A stretch of 52,736 nucleotides of DNA, taken from positions 1-52,736 of the forward strand of contig CAZPWQ010000014.1 of assembly GCA_964590495.1 (NCBI GenBank), given 5' to 3'. This DNA is from CAZPWQ01 sp964590495. GTDB taxonomy: Bacteria > Bacteroidota > Rhodothermia > Balneolales > Balneolaceae. The position numbers and the translations under genes are program-made. Each line of letters starts with the position of its first letter. Positions within the stretch are counted from its first letter, which is position 1. The notes beneath the pieces were generated by a model. It was not told where the DNA came from and searched no databases. It worked only from the letters and a program-made list of their open reading frames with translations. This document shows, piece after piece, positions 34,480 through 42,910 of this stretch.

Positions 34480-36303
34480 ATGAATTCCATTACGGGTCTG
34501 AAAAAATGGGCTCAGGCAGGTGATCTAAAGGATAGGGTTGAGGAGATAAGCAAAAGCGGGATTATTTTACTGCATAATGTATCATTTTCTCTTGCCATTG
34601 TATCCCTGCTTTTTTTGGTTGCCTTTTACCAAAACGATACTGTATCGCTTTCCTGGTTTTTTCTGAGTATTACAGTGGCATTTACATTAATACCTGTACT
34701 GGCTCGAAAGGGATATGGACGTTCTTCCAAATTTTTGCTTATAGCCTATGTGAATATAAGCATACTGATACTGAGTGCTGTTTTTGGCAAGGAAATGTTT
34801 ATACAGGCTTTCTATATACCGGCATGCGGCCTGTCTATCCTTTTATTCGGAAGAGAGTATAAATATCTTCAAAACCTGGGGATTGCACTGTCTGTTATAT
34901 GTTACCTGATACTTGACTATATAATATTCGATAAAATAAATCTGGCTGAAGGTGAAGGAGCGATCATCCAGTGGAGCATTTTAGGGGCAGCTTTTATAAC
35001 TACCTGGATGACTTTCAATAAATTTTCGGACACAAGGGCTTTAGCGGAAGAAAAAACAGAGGAGTTGTTGCAGGAAACACGCAGTCTCAATGAAGAACTT
35101 GTCCGGAAAAAAGAACAGCTTGAAAAGAAGGTACAGGAATTGAAGCTGGCCAAAAAAAAGGTGGAAGAGGGTTCTAAGATGAAAACAGAGTTTCTGTCGA
35201 CGATGAGCCATGAAATACGCACGCCTTTGAATGCCATTATCGGTATGACCAATCTGCTGGTCAAAGATAAACCAAGGGAAGATCAGCTGGAACAGCTGGA
35301 AATCCTGGACTTTTCAGCAAAAACTCTGCTAACATTGATAAATGATGTGCTCGATTTTTCAAAAATAGAATCGGAAAATATAGAACTTGAGAATACCAAT
35401 TTTAACCTGCATCATTTATTAAATGGTGTGGTTGAAAGCTTCAGGTTTACTGCCGAAAATAAAGATATCAATTTGGTATTGAAGTTTGGGGAAGAAGTAC
35501 CTCGTTATTTGGCAGGTGATCCTTCGCGGCTGACCCAAATATTAAACAATCTGGTCAGTAATGCTGTGAAATTCACTAAGTTTGGTACAGTGGAAATCAC
35601 CGTCAGGGTATTGAAGCAAAATAGCACGCGTGTACATTTAGAATTTGCTGTAAAAGATACCGGAATCGGAATTTCAGAAGAAAAGACAGATAAAATCTTC
35701 GAAAGTTTTACTCAGGAGCGTACGGATACCACGCGGATATTCGGTGGTACCGGCCTTGGGCTTGCCATCAGCAAGAAACTTGTAGAATTTCAGGACGGCA
35801 GAATTTACGTCGAAACAGAAAAAGATGTAGGAAGTACTTTTTTTGTAGAACTGGAATACGATATTGGGGATAACATTGAGCTTGAATTATACGTGAATGG
35901 TGATAAGGAGGTAACGTGTCTTAGCGGAAGTAAAATACTTCTTGTGGAAGATAATGTTATAAACCAGAAAGTAATGCTTCGTTTTCTGGATAAATGGAAT
36001 GTTGACGTTGACGTTGCCAATAATGGTATCGAGGCTGTATCTATGCTGAAAGACAATATCTTCCATTTAATTTTGATGGATCTGCAAATGCCGAAAATGG
36101 ACGGATATGAAGCAACACGACAAATCAGAGCACTTGATAATAAACAAAAATGCGCGGTCCCGGTTATTGCTTTAACTGCAGCTGCTTTAAGTGAAGTAAA
36201 GAAGAAAGTGTATGCCTCCGGCATGAATGACTTTCTGACAAAACCTTTTAATCCCGTTGAATTAAGGAAAAAACTGGAATACTATATACTTGAATCAGCT
36301 TGA
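34480..36303 (+). CDS. Hybrid sensor histidine kinase/response regulator
   Basis: A 607-residue membrane kinase. About six hydrophobic segments fill residues 28-180, without an obvious periplasmic sensor, then a coiled coil (about 185-235). The HisKA domain has MSHEIRTPLNAIIGMTN with H244. The ATP-binding domain has NNLVSNAVKFT, DTGIGISEE and FGGTGLGLAISKKL. A C-terminal receiver (about 480-605) has LLVEDNVINQKV and phospho-acceptor D534 in LILMDLQMPKMDGYEA. No HPt domain is fused, so phosphate must move to a separate HPt protein or regulator. It lies 101 bases after sufE. The input signal is unknown. Confidence 0.93.
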   Translation: MNSITGLKKWAQAGDLKDRVEEISKSGIILLHNVSFSLAIVSLLFLVAFYQNDTVSLSWFFLSITVAFTLIPVLARKGYGRSSKFLLIAYVNISILILSAVFGKEMFIQAFYIPACGLSILLFGREYKYLQNLGIALSVICYLILDYIIFDKINLAEGEGAIIQWSILGAAFITTWMTFNKFSDTRALAEEKTEELLQETRSLNEELVRKKEQLEKKVQELKLAKKKVEEGSKMKTEFLSTMSHEIRTPLNAIIGMTNLLVKDKPREDQLEQLEILDFSAKTLLTLINDVLDFSKIESENIELENTNFNLHHLLNGVVESFRFTAENKDINLVLKFGEEVPRYLAGDPSRLTQILNNLVSNAVKFTKFGTVEITVRVLKQNSTRVHLEFAVKDTGIGISEEKTDKIFESFTQERTDTTRIFGGTGLGLAISKKLVEFQDGRIYVETEKDVGSTFFVELEYDIGDNIELELYVNGDKEVTCLSGSKILLVEDNVINQKVMLRFLDKWNVDVDVANNGIEAVSMLKDNIFHLILMDLQMPKMDGYEATRQIRALDNKQKCAVPVIALTAAALSEVKKKVYASGMNDFLTKPFNPVELRKKLEYYILESA

Positions 36304-36347
36304 TGACAATCCGGCTGCTTTAATTCAATGCATTTAAATAGCAAAAA

Positions 36348-36376
36348 AAAGCACCATCCGGTAAAGATGGTGCTTT
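36348..36376. terminator. Bidirectional intrinsic terminator
   Basis: The stem GCACCATC (36351-36358) pairs with GATGGTGC (36366-36373), extended by AAA/TTT, with a 7-base loop. On the minus strand it is followed by eight T, which fits termination of the cold-shock gene. On the plus strand a weaker T-rich tail serves the hybrid kinase. Confidence 0.88.
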
Positions 36377-36396
36377 AGTATTTTATACGGGATACT

Positions 36397-36606
36397 TTAA
36401 ATTGGTATCACCTCTTGTGCCTGTAATCCTTTTTCACCTTCTGCAACAGTGAACTCAACTTCCTGGCCTTCTTCTAACTTTTTATAGCCTTCCATTGCAA
36501 TTTCACTGAAGTGAACGAAGATATCTTCGCCTTCTTCTCGAGTAATGAATCCATAACCTTTACCATTATGAAACCACTTAACTGTTCCTACTTCTCGTTC
36601 TGCCAT
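36397..36606 (-). CDS. Cold-shock domain protein (CspA type)
   Basis: A 69-residue RNA-binding OB-fold protein. It has the RNP1-like segment NGKGYGFITREEGEDIFVHF and the following RNP2 region. It melts RNA structure and can act as a chaperone in cold or growth transitions. A clear ribosome site (GGAG about 10 bases upstream of the ATG) precedes it. The long leader upstream (36607 onward) may carry regulation, as known for cspA genes, but no specific structure is identified. Confidence 0.96.
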   Translation of the reverse strand: MAEREVGTVKWFHNGKGYGFITREEGEDIFVHFSEIAMEGYKKLEEGQEVEFTVAEGEKGLQAQEVIPI

Positions 36607-37079
36607 TGTTAAATCTCCAAAAAATTTTACTTCATGTGCTACTTTAATGTTCGAACAGAGACTGCAGAGAGCAGTTTTGTATGCTCGAACCCTTAAGTAT
36701 AGTATATTTTTTTTGGATTACCTACCCGGATTTTATTCTCTGCAAGCCAAATATAATCAATGACCTGCTTGCTGGTAAGTAGCTTGATCAATTAGCCTGT
36801 ATTTTACCCTGATGATCCCGACGGCTGCCGAAATCATCAGGAAATGCAGCTTAGAAAAGTCGAAGCAGCTCATTATCTGTCTCAAATTCCGGCCGGATTT
36901 ACTCTTTTCATTGGATTTCAATATAATAGCGGTTGTTCGGAATCTCAGCTGTAAAGCGGAGGGCTTCATTTGATTCCTTTTCTCTTTTAAAGTTTGGATC
37001 GAACTATTTCAGGACAGTGGAGATTTAAAGAATGTATCGTTTTAATGCAGGGCCAAATCGTTGTTTGTATATAACAGAT
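36607..37079. other. Intergenic region holding the csp leader and a possible gene relic
   Basis: About 470 bases between divergent csp and the DUF5916 gene. The left part should hold the promoter and leader of csp. On the minus strand, 36908-37003 is an open stretch of 31 codons without a start (ending FTAEIPNNRYYIEIQ then stop) whose residues look protein-like. It may be the tail of a lost gene. A 70-codon frame overlapping it at 36757-36969 looks like chance. The Bacteroidota-style promoter boxes could not be fixed. Confidence 0.35.
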
Positions 37080-39308
37080 ATGGTAAAATTTAAAAGGGGC
37101 TTTATTAAATCATTTTTCTTATTATTTTTTTTAATCTGCTTTTCAACTGCATTATTTGCACAGGAAAACCAGTCTAGAAAAGAGATTAAAGCCTATTCCC
37201 TTGACTCTTCGGAAAAATTCCTTTTTGACGGAAAGGTGAATGAAACTTTTTGGAATCGGATTGAACCGGCAACCAGTTTTATTCAACAGGAACCGAGTGA
37301 GGGTGCCGAGGCAACGGAAAGAACCGAGGTAAGGATAGCATATGATGAAAATTACCTTTATTTGGGTGTGATTCTCTATGACAGTGATCCTTCGGGTATC
37401 AAAGCCAGCCAAAGACGAAGAGATGCCCGTATCGTTGCTGATGAAAGATTTACCTGGATTTTTGACACGTTCAACGATCAGCGTACTGCTTATTTTCTGG
37501 AAGTAAATCCCAACGGACTGCGTACTGATGGCCTGATCAGCACTGGTCAGGGAAATGATATCAATTTAAGCTGGGATGGCATCTGGGATGCCCGTACGGT
37601 GACAGGTGATTTCGGTTGGTCGGTTGAAATCAGGATCCCTTTTCGCACGTTCAACTTTGATGCCGGAAGTGATCGGTGGGGTGCCAACTTTATGAGAGTG
37701 ATCCGCCGTAAAAGTGAGACAGTGCTTTGGAGTGGTCATCGCCGTAATCAGGGTATTGCCCGTCCGCAAAATGCCGGTGTATTGACCGGCCTCAAGGGAA
37801 TGTCGCAGGGTATTGGATTAGAAGTGGTTCCCTATGGTATTCTTGAAGGAAATGAAGAACAACTTGATTCCGGACGTAGTACTGGTTCACATATTGACGG
37901 AGGTATTGATGTTAACTATAGCATAACACCAAGTTTAAAGGCTTCCCTGACTTTCAACACCGATTTTGCCGAAACGGAAGTAGATCAGCGGCGGGTAAAC
38001 CTGACGCGTTTTCCGTTATTTTTCCCGGAGCAAAGGGATTTCTTTCTTGAAGGGGCAAATATTTATGAATTCGCACCGCGAAGCAATGTAAATCCTTTCT
38101 TTAGCCGAAGAATCGGTCTTCGCGAAGGGGAGCCCATTCCAATTACCTATGGTGCCCGATTATTGGGTAATACAGGTGATTATAATCTTGCACTGTTACA
38201 TGTCCGTACCGGTGAGATGGGAGATATAAATCCCGAAAATCATTCGGTGGCCCGCATTAAAAGAAATATTGGAGCCGAAAGTACAATAGGTGTGATATAT
38301 ACCCGCAGATCGGGCAGTGAAAGTGAGGAGCTTTCAGCGGTACTGCAGGACAGACATACTTTCGGGACAGACCTGGAGCTTGGTACGTCTCATTTTATGG
38401 GTGATAAAAATCTCCAATTCCAGGCCTTCTTTGTATTTCACAACTCTCCCTTAGCCACGGATGCTGCGACAGATATATGGGACCGGTCTTCTCGTGGATT
38501 TCGAGTAAACTTTCCCAATGAACCCTGGTCGGGCCAAATGTCGTACAGGGAATTTGGCAGAGAGTTTGATCCTGCCCTCGGTTTTACGTCAAGAAATGCC
38601 TTCCGGCGGCTGCAACCCTCTATCGACTTTTCCCCCCAGTTTACCGGTAGTGATTTGATCCAGCAGATAGAATGGGGAATACGATTTGAACATTTGACCG
38701 ATCTTGATTTCAATCTGCTTACCCAGGATATAGGCTTTACTCTCTTTGATATAGAATTAATGAGTAATGATCAGCTTAGCTTTGGAATATCAAGAAATTT
38801 TGAGCGCCTGCAGCAGCCTTTTGATATCAGGCGGGACGGATCAATTATAATACCTGTCGATGAATATGTGAACTGGGAAGCGGAGGCACGGTTGCGAACG
38901 GCTTCTTATCGAAAAATTTCGCTTGAATTGGACTTTGAAACCGGTGGTTTCTGGTCTGGTACACAAACGGAATACGGCGCGGAATTAACCCTCCGTCCTT
39001 TTCCCGGAATAGATCTCAACCCTGAATATGTTCGTACAAACATAGATCTGGCGGAAGGTAATTTTTCAACCGACCTGTTTCGCTTTGAGGCAAATGTCGA
39101 CTTTACTACTTCGTTATTTCTGACAACAAACATACAATTTGACAACCTCAGCAAACTCATGGCAATGAATAATCGCCTGCGCTGGATTATCACTCCCGGC
39201 TCTGATCTGTTCCTGGTTTATAATCACAACTGGCTGGAGGAAGAAACCAGATTCAGGACGATGCAGCGCAGTGGTGCCGTTAAAGTCTCTTTTACGCACC
39301 GGTTTTAA
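37080..39308 (+). CDS. DUF5916 outer-membrane protein with CBM9-like domain
   Basis: A protein of about 742 residues from ATG 37080, with signal peptide (MVKFKRGFIKSFFLLFFLI ... LFAQ). Next is a carbohydrate-binding family 9-like beta-sandwich (about 25-220, with NETFWNRIEPATSFIQQEP and YLYLGVILYDSDPSG). The C-terminal DUF5916 portion (about 225-742) is made of alternating strands ending in VKVSFTHRF, a beta-barrel with a terminal aromatic. The family is common in Bacteroidota-related phyla and of unknown function. The frame runs back to an ATG at 37032, but the ATG at 37080 gives a cleaner signal peptide. Confidence 0.85.
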   Translation: MVKFKRGFIKSFFLLFFLICFSTALFAQENQSRKEIKAYSLDSSEKFLFDGKVNETFWNRIEPATSFIQQEPSEGAEATERTEVRIAYDENYLYLGVILYDSDPSGIKASQRRRDARIVADERFTWIFDTFNDQRTAYFLEVNPNGLRTDGLISTGQGNDINLSWDGIWDARTVTGDFGWSVEIRIPFRTFNFDAGSDRWGANFMRVIRRKSETVLWSGHRRNQGIARPQNAGVLTGLKGMSQGIGLEVVPYGILEGNEEQLDSGRSTGSHIDGGIDVNYSITPSLKASLTFNTDFAETEVDQRRVNLTRFPLFFPEQRDFFLEGANIYEFAPRSNVNPFFSRRIGLREGEPIPITYGARLLGNTGDYNLALLHVRTGEMGDINPENHSVARIKRNIGAESTIGVIYTRRSGSESEELSAVLQDRHTFGTDLELGTSHFMGDKNLQFQAFFVFHNSPLATDAATDIWDRSSRGFRVNFPNEPWSGQMSYREFGREFDPALGFTSRNAFRRLQPSIDFSPQFTGSDLIQQIEWGIRFEHLTDLDFNLLTQDIGFTLFDIELMSNDQLSFGISRNFERLQQPFDIRRDGSIIIPVDEYVNWEAEARLRTASYRKISLELDFETGGFWSGTQTEYGAELTLRPFPGIDLNPEYVRTNIDLAEGNFSTDLFRFEANVDFTTSLFLTTNIQFDNLSKLMAMNNRLRWIITPGSDLFLVYNHNWLEEETRFRTMQRSGAVKVSFTHRF

Positions 39309-39350
39309 TACCATGACAAGACATTTAGTTGAAAGATATTATCACCGGTA

Positions 39351-39436
39351 CCCCGGGATGGCATCCCGGGATACAAAAATATACCTCTTCCCGGTGCTCT
39401 GCTCCGGGACGATAAAACCGGCTGTTCTGCTGCCGG
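39351..39436. repeat. Cluster of REP-like hairpins
   Basis: Three hairpins lie between convergent genes: CCCGGGAT-GGC-ATCCCGGG (39352-39370), CCCGG-TGCTCTGCT-CCGGG (39390-39408) and CCGGC-TGTTCTGCT-GCCGG (39418-39436). The last two share 9-base loops that differ in one base. A further dyad, GATCAG-TG-CTGATC, lies at 39480-39493. The pair may be a REP-like element. It may also serve as a terminator for both genes, though T-runs are lacking. Confidence 0.7.
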
Positions 39437-39518
39437 TGTGCTTTGGCTTCGTGTCAGGCGATGGAACAAGGTATAACACGATCAGTGCTGATCCCTTCAA
39501 TTCGTCAACATCCGTGTC

Positions 39519-40505
39519 TTATTTAAGGGATTTTAACCAATTAACTGTTTCTGAAATAGCTTTTACGGGCGGAGTGATGGTATAATTTAACTCAGTAATT
39601 GCTTTTATTGAACTCAGAGCTGAGTCTTCCATGTAGTTTTCTACCCATTGGGGCGTAATAAGAGGTTTGAATTTCATCCTGTCCGCTTTCCACTCTTCAA
39701 ATTTTGCAAAATTTTTTATAAGTGGTATTGGTATTGGCCAAAGCTTATAGTTCTTACCGATTACTTCGGCAACTAATCTGAAAAGTTCATTGAATGACAT
39801 GTTTTTGCCGCCCAGAATATATTGTTCACCTGACTCTCCATATTCCATAGCCTGGCGGTGTCCTGTTGCGACATCATTTACAAAAGCATAATTTCCGATA
39901 TAACTTCCATCTCCGGGTATAAATCTCCATTTTCCTTCCGTATACCATTTTATGAGTTTAGTCGCCGCATTGCTTTCGGATAGCAGTCCCGGCCCATATA
40001 CCCGGGGTGGATTTACAATGACAGTTTGCAAACCTTTTTGATTATGTTTGCGGGTTTCTTCTTCAGCCAGAGATTTAGTACGGGCGTATTCTGTTGTAAA
40101 ATGTTCCTTTCGATCGGTTTCGTCTGCCGGATTTTTTCGTCCCGAGGAAAGCAGTGTAGCTCCCGTTGATGTGACAACTACTTTTGAAATCCCCAATTCC
40201 AAAGCCAGGTTTAATACATTCCGGGTGCCTACAACATTAACATCATAAAACAGAGTAGGATCACGTGACCAGACCCGGGCATAGGCAGCAACATGATATG
40301 CCTGGTCACAACCTTTCATCGCATTTCTCAAACTGAAAACATCCAGTAGATTTCCTTCAAAATATTTTACTCCCGGTTTTGAAAAATTAATATCCTTATT
40401 TGAAGAGGGGCGATAAATTGCATGAACCGTATGTCCCTCTTCAATAAGCTGATCACGCAATACAGCGCCAATGTAACCGGTAGCACCCGTCATGAAAATT
40501 TTCAT
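39519..40505 (-). CDS. NAD-dependent epimerase/dehydratase (extended SDR)
   Basis: A 328-residue extended short-chain dehydrogenase. The dinucleotide motif is GATGYIG (7-13), with catalytic region VTSTGATLL (T112-T114) and YARTK (Y140, K144). The C-terminal substrate domain has VNDVATGHRQAME and YILGGKNMSFNELF. It resembles dihydroflavonol-reductase/3-beta-HSD-type enzymes, sometimes seen with hopanoid or lipid genes. It ends the four-gene minus-strand cassette, 6 bases after the SDR, so the two are probably coupled. The substrate is unknown. Confidence 0.88.
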   Translation of the reverse strand: MKIFMTGATGYIGAVLRDQLIEEGHTVHAIYRPSSNKDINFSKPGVKYFEGNLLDVFSLRNAMKGCDQAYHVAAYARVWSRDPTLFYDVNVVGTRNVLNLALELGISKVVVTSTGATLLSSGRKNPADETDRKEHFTTEYARTKSLAEEETRKHNQKGLQTVIVNPPRVYGPGLLSESNAATKLIKWYTEGKWRFIPGDGSYIGNYAFVNDVATGHRQAMEYGESGEQYILGGKNMSFNELFRLVAEVIGKNYKLWPIPIPLIKNFAKFEEWKADRMKFKPLITPQWVENYMEDSALSSIKAITELNYTITPPVKAISETVNWLKSLK

Positions 40506-40511
40506 AACATA

Positions 40512-41315
40512 TTATACATCTCGATGATGGTGATAGGAGGAATTGGTAAAAGCAGATCCGGCCAGCTTTAATCGAAGATTTACGGGCAGAAGGCGGGATA
40601 ATCCAGCTATTAATCGGTTCCCGAATCCGGGTATGATAATTCTTTCCCCTTTTAGAAGATTCTCGATTGCATATTCGGCTACTTCGTCTGCTTTTTTGGT
40701 GAGTAGTCTGGCTTTTAATCCCTGTTCCTTCACTTTTGCAGCATGCACTGAGCTGGTGAGGGTAGGGCCGGGACACAGACAGCTGACAAATATGGAAGAT
40801 TCCTTCAATTCATAATGCAAAGCGTCGGAAAAAGCTAATACAAAATGTTTTGTTGCAGAATAAATGGATTTATATGGTACGGGTGTAAACGCCCCGATAC
40901 TGCCGACATTCAGTATATAACTGTTGTTTTGTGTTTTTAAAAATGGCAGTGACCCCCAGCACATCGAGACCACTGCATCCATATTTAATTGCATCATTCC
41001 CTGAAACTTTTCGGGTGAAGACATTTCAAATGATCCCTGCGAGCCCAGTCCTGCATTGTTGATCAGCATATTTATCTGCAGGTCTTTTTTGTGGCACCAG
41101 CCAAAAAAACTATCTATTGTCCCATTGGCTGTCAAATCAGTCTCATAAAATTCGGTCTCTATATTGTATTTTTTCTCCAGCTTACAGGAGAGTTCTGCCA
41201 AATTTTCATTTGGCAGAGATATAAGGATCAGGTTATGTCCTCTTTTTGCACATTCAATGGCAAGAGCCTTACCGATTCCTTTGCTTGCTCCTGTAATAAT
41301 GGAGTAAACCGACAT
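40512..41315 (-). CDS. Classical SDR family oxidoreductase
   Basis: A 267-residue short-chain dehydrogenase. The coenzyme motif is ITGASKGIGKA (T8 to G15), with NNAG at 86-89 and the catalytic set S139, Y152 and K156 (NVGSIGAF, YSATK). The C-terminal tail (GNRLIAGLSRLLPVNLRLKLAG) is hydrophobic, which fits a membrane-associated, lipid-acting member of COG0300. It is the third gene in the cassette. Catalysis is likely a keto reduction or alcohol oxidation on a lipid. Confidence 0.88.
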   Translation of the reverse strand: MSVYSIITGASKGIGKALAIECAKRGHNLILISLPNENLAELSCKLEKKYNIETEFYETDLTANGTIDSFFGWCHKKDLQINMLINNAGLGSQGSFEMSSPEKFQGMMQLNMDAVVSMCWGSLPFLKTQNNSYILNVGSIGAFTPVPYKSIYSATKHFVLAFSDALHYELKESSIFVSCLCPGPTLTSSVHAAKVKEQGLKARLLTKKADEVAEYAIENLLKGERIIIPGFGNRLIAGLSRLLPVNLRLKLAGSAFTNSSYHHHRDV

Positions 41316-41414
41316 TAAATTAATTTTTTACAGTTAAACTTTATGAGAAAAGTGGCAAATCAAAAAAAATGAAGCAAATGCAGCTAACTTCAATTCATTA
41401 ATTTGCAGCCAGTT

Positions 41415-42089
41415 CTAATTTTTTTGATCCACTTTATAGAGAAATTTTGCACTGCTGACAGTATTTTTGAATACCAATAGAATCAGGGCTATTCCCATAC
41501 TTATGACAAATATATCAAATCCAGTCAGGATAATTGCTTCATAGATTTGAATTGTCGGATTCCAATATATGGCAATACAGTTGACAATGATAAAAGCAAT
41601 TCGAAATTCAGTTGGCCCCAGTTTACCGTGTGACAGTAAAAATTCTTGTCGTGTATAAGCTATTATATGTACATATACATTCATCAGGCAATAGGCAAGT
41701 GCTGTAAAGAGAGCTGCTTCCAAACTTAAGAGTGGTGAGAAGCCCATGGCCAGGGATATGATAAAGATTGTCCAGACATCACAAATATGATCAATAAAGT
41801 AACCGTACCTTTCCCGTTCCTGCTTGCGAATCCGTGCCAGCGTTCCGTCAAGGCTGTCACCATACCAGTGTAAAACAAGACCTGCATTACACAACATGAG
41901 CCACCAGATAGAATAGTGAGTAAGTATATAGCCAACAGCAATCAATACAGTGGCAAACATACCCAGAGTAGTCATGTGATCCGAATTTATCCATCGAGGC
42001 AGGGAAGAAGCCATTTTTTTCAACAGACGTTCTTCATAGGTTTTGGTCAGGGAATGGTTAATACGTTTAGCCTTTTCTGTTGTTTCCAT
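41415..42089 (-). CDS. CDP-alcohol phosphatidyltransferase family protein
   Basis: A 224-residue integral membrane enzyme with about six helices. The full family motif is present: D78-xx-D81-G82-xx-A85-R86 and, after a loop, G96-xxx-D100-xxx-D104 (HWYGDSLDGTLARIRKQE, YGYFIDHICD). Such enzymes transfer a phospho-alcohol from a CDP-alcohol to a lipid or inositol acceptor. It resembles ethanolamine/choline-type transferases more than PgsA, but specificity is not clear. It is the second gene in the cassette, 14 bases after the GtrA gene. Confidence 0.9.
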   Translation of the reverse strand: METTEKAKRINHSLTKTYEERLLKKMASSLPRWINSDHMTTLGMFATVLIAVGYILTHYSIWWLMLCNAGLVLHWYGDSLDGTLARIRKQERERYGYFIDHICDVWTIFIISLAMGFSPLLSLEAALFTALAYCLMNVYVHIIAYTRQEFLLSHGKLGPTEFRIAFIIVNCIAIYWNPTIQIYEAIILTGFDIFVISMGIALILLVFKNTVSSAKFLYKVDQKN

Positions 42090-42103
42090 ATATGAGTAAG
42101 AAA

Positions 42104-42532
42104 TTATTTAAATAAACGGGAATAGATCGTCGGTTCGGTATTAAATATGTATGAATCATTAGCCAGATACTTAAACAAAGGAGCAACAAACATTCCGGCA
42201 ATGTCTGAGATGATATAATGAATTCCGTAATATTCGGTTAATATCCAAAGAATACTCAAGCGAATAACAAAATCAATAATAGCTGTTAAGACGTTATACT
42301 TGAATAGTAATTCAAAAAAATCTTTGAAAGTATAAGATACGCGGTCATTCCACGTCCAGAAATAATACCATATAAAATTATGGATAATAGCTGCCTCGAT
42401 AGCCAGTGCACCACTTACCAGTAATGACCATTGCAGCACATCATAAAAGAACCATAAAAACGCCAGGTTAACCCCGGTACCAATCCAGCCGATAAACTGA
42501 AATGAGAATATACGTTTTAGCAGGCTCATCAT
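42104..42532 (-). CDS. GtrA family membrane protein
   Basis: A 142-residue protein with four membrane helices (about 10-30, 35-58, 76-98 and 105-125). The second half of the first helix pair has NLAFLWFFYDVLQW and a later IHNFIWYYFWTW, typical of GtrA. Family members move or help flip polyprenyl-linked sugars across the membrane. It is the first gene of the cassette with the CDP-alcohol transferase, and about 380 bases of free DNA lie upstream. Confidence 0.85.
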   Translation of the reverse strand: MMSLLKRIFSFQFIGWIGTGVNLAFLWFFYDVLQWSLLVSGALAIEAAIIHNFIWYYFWTWNDRVSYTFKDFFELLFKYNVLTAIIDFVIRLSILWILTEYYGIHYIISDIAGMFVAPLFKYLANDSYIFNTEPTIYSRLFK

Positions 42533-42910
42533 ATATATTTTTATTCTAAAGCAGACTTCAGTTAATATTTACCAATCACTTAATAGTTATTACTCAAGAA
42601 TCGATAACGTAATATTTACAAAAGAGTAATACTAGTTTTCTCACCAAATAAGATTTATCCCTCCTACTTGTTGAATTCGTTACGAGAGTCTAAAATAAGG
42701 ATTTGGAGAACTATTTCGTATTAATTATTGATCAGCTGTTTGTGCGCAATTACCTAACATACATTTCAGTCATGTATCGTTTCTTACGGTTGTTGCCTTG
42801 GCATCCCTTCGGGGGTGTAATAGCTTTGAGGGGTAGCGTATAATGACTGTCTTCACACTCAACTAAATTTCTTGGTGATCCCTGGGAAGCGCAGAAATTG
42901 TTCGTAAAAA
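42533..42910. other. Intergenic region with a UUCG hairpin
   Basis: About 380 AT-rich bases between gtrA and the ATPase gene. It contains CATCCC-TTCG-GGGGTG at 42802-42817, a stem capped by the very stable UUCG tetraloop. No T-run follows, so this is a stable RNA element or terminator remnant. I see no reading frame, and the gtrA promoter is likely in the left part. Confidence 0.45.

Noticed and set aside
36757..36969. A 70-codon minus-strand frame beside the csp gene
   Set aside because: Composition is not protein-like, no ribosome site, and another frame over the same DNA looks more plausible as a relic.
39351..39371. GC-rich hairpin as an intrinsic terminator
   Set aside because: No T-run on either strand; it fits better as part of the REP-like cluster.
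42802..42817. UUCG hairpin as a riboswitch
   Set aside because: Only one short stem; no multi-helix architecture or conserved aptamer motif is seen.
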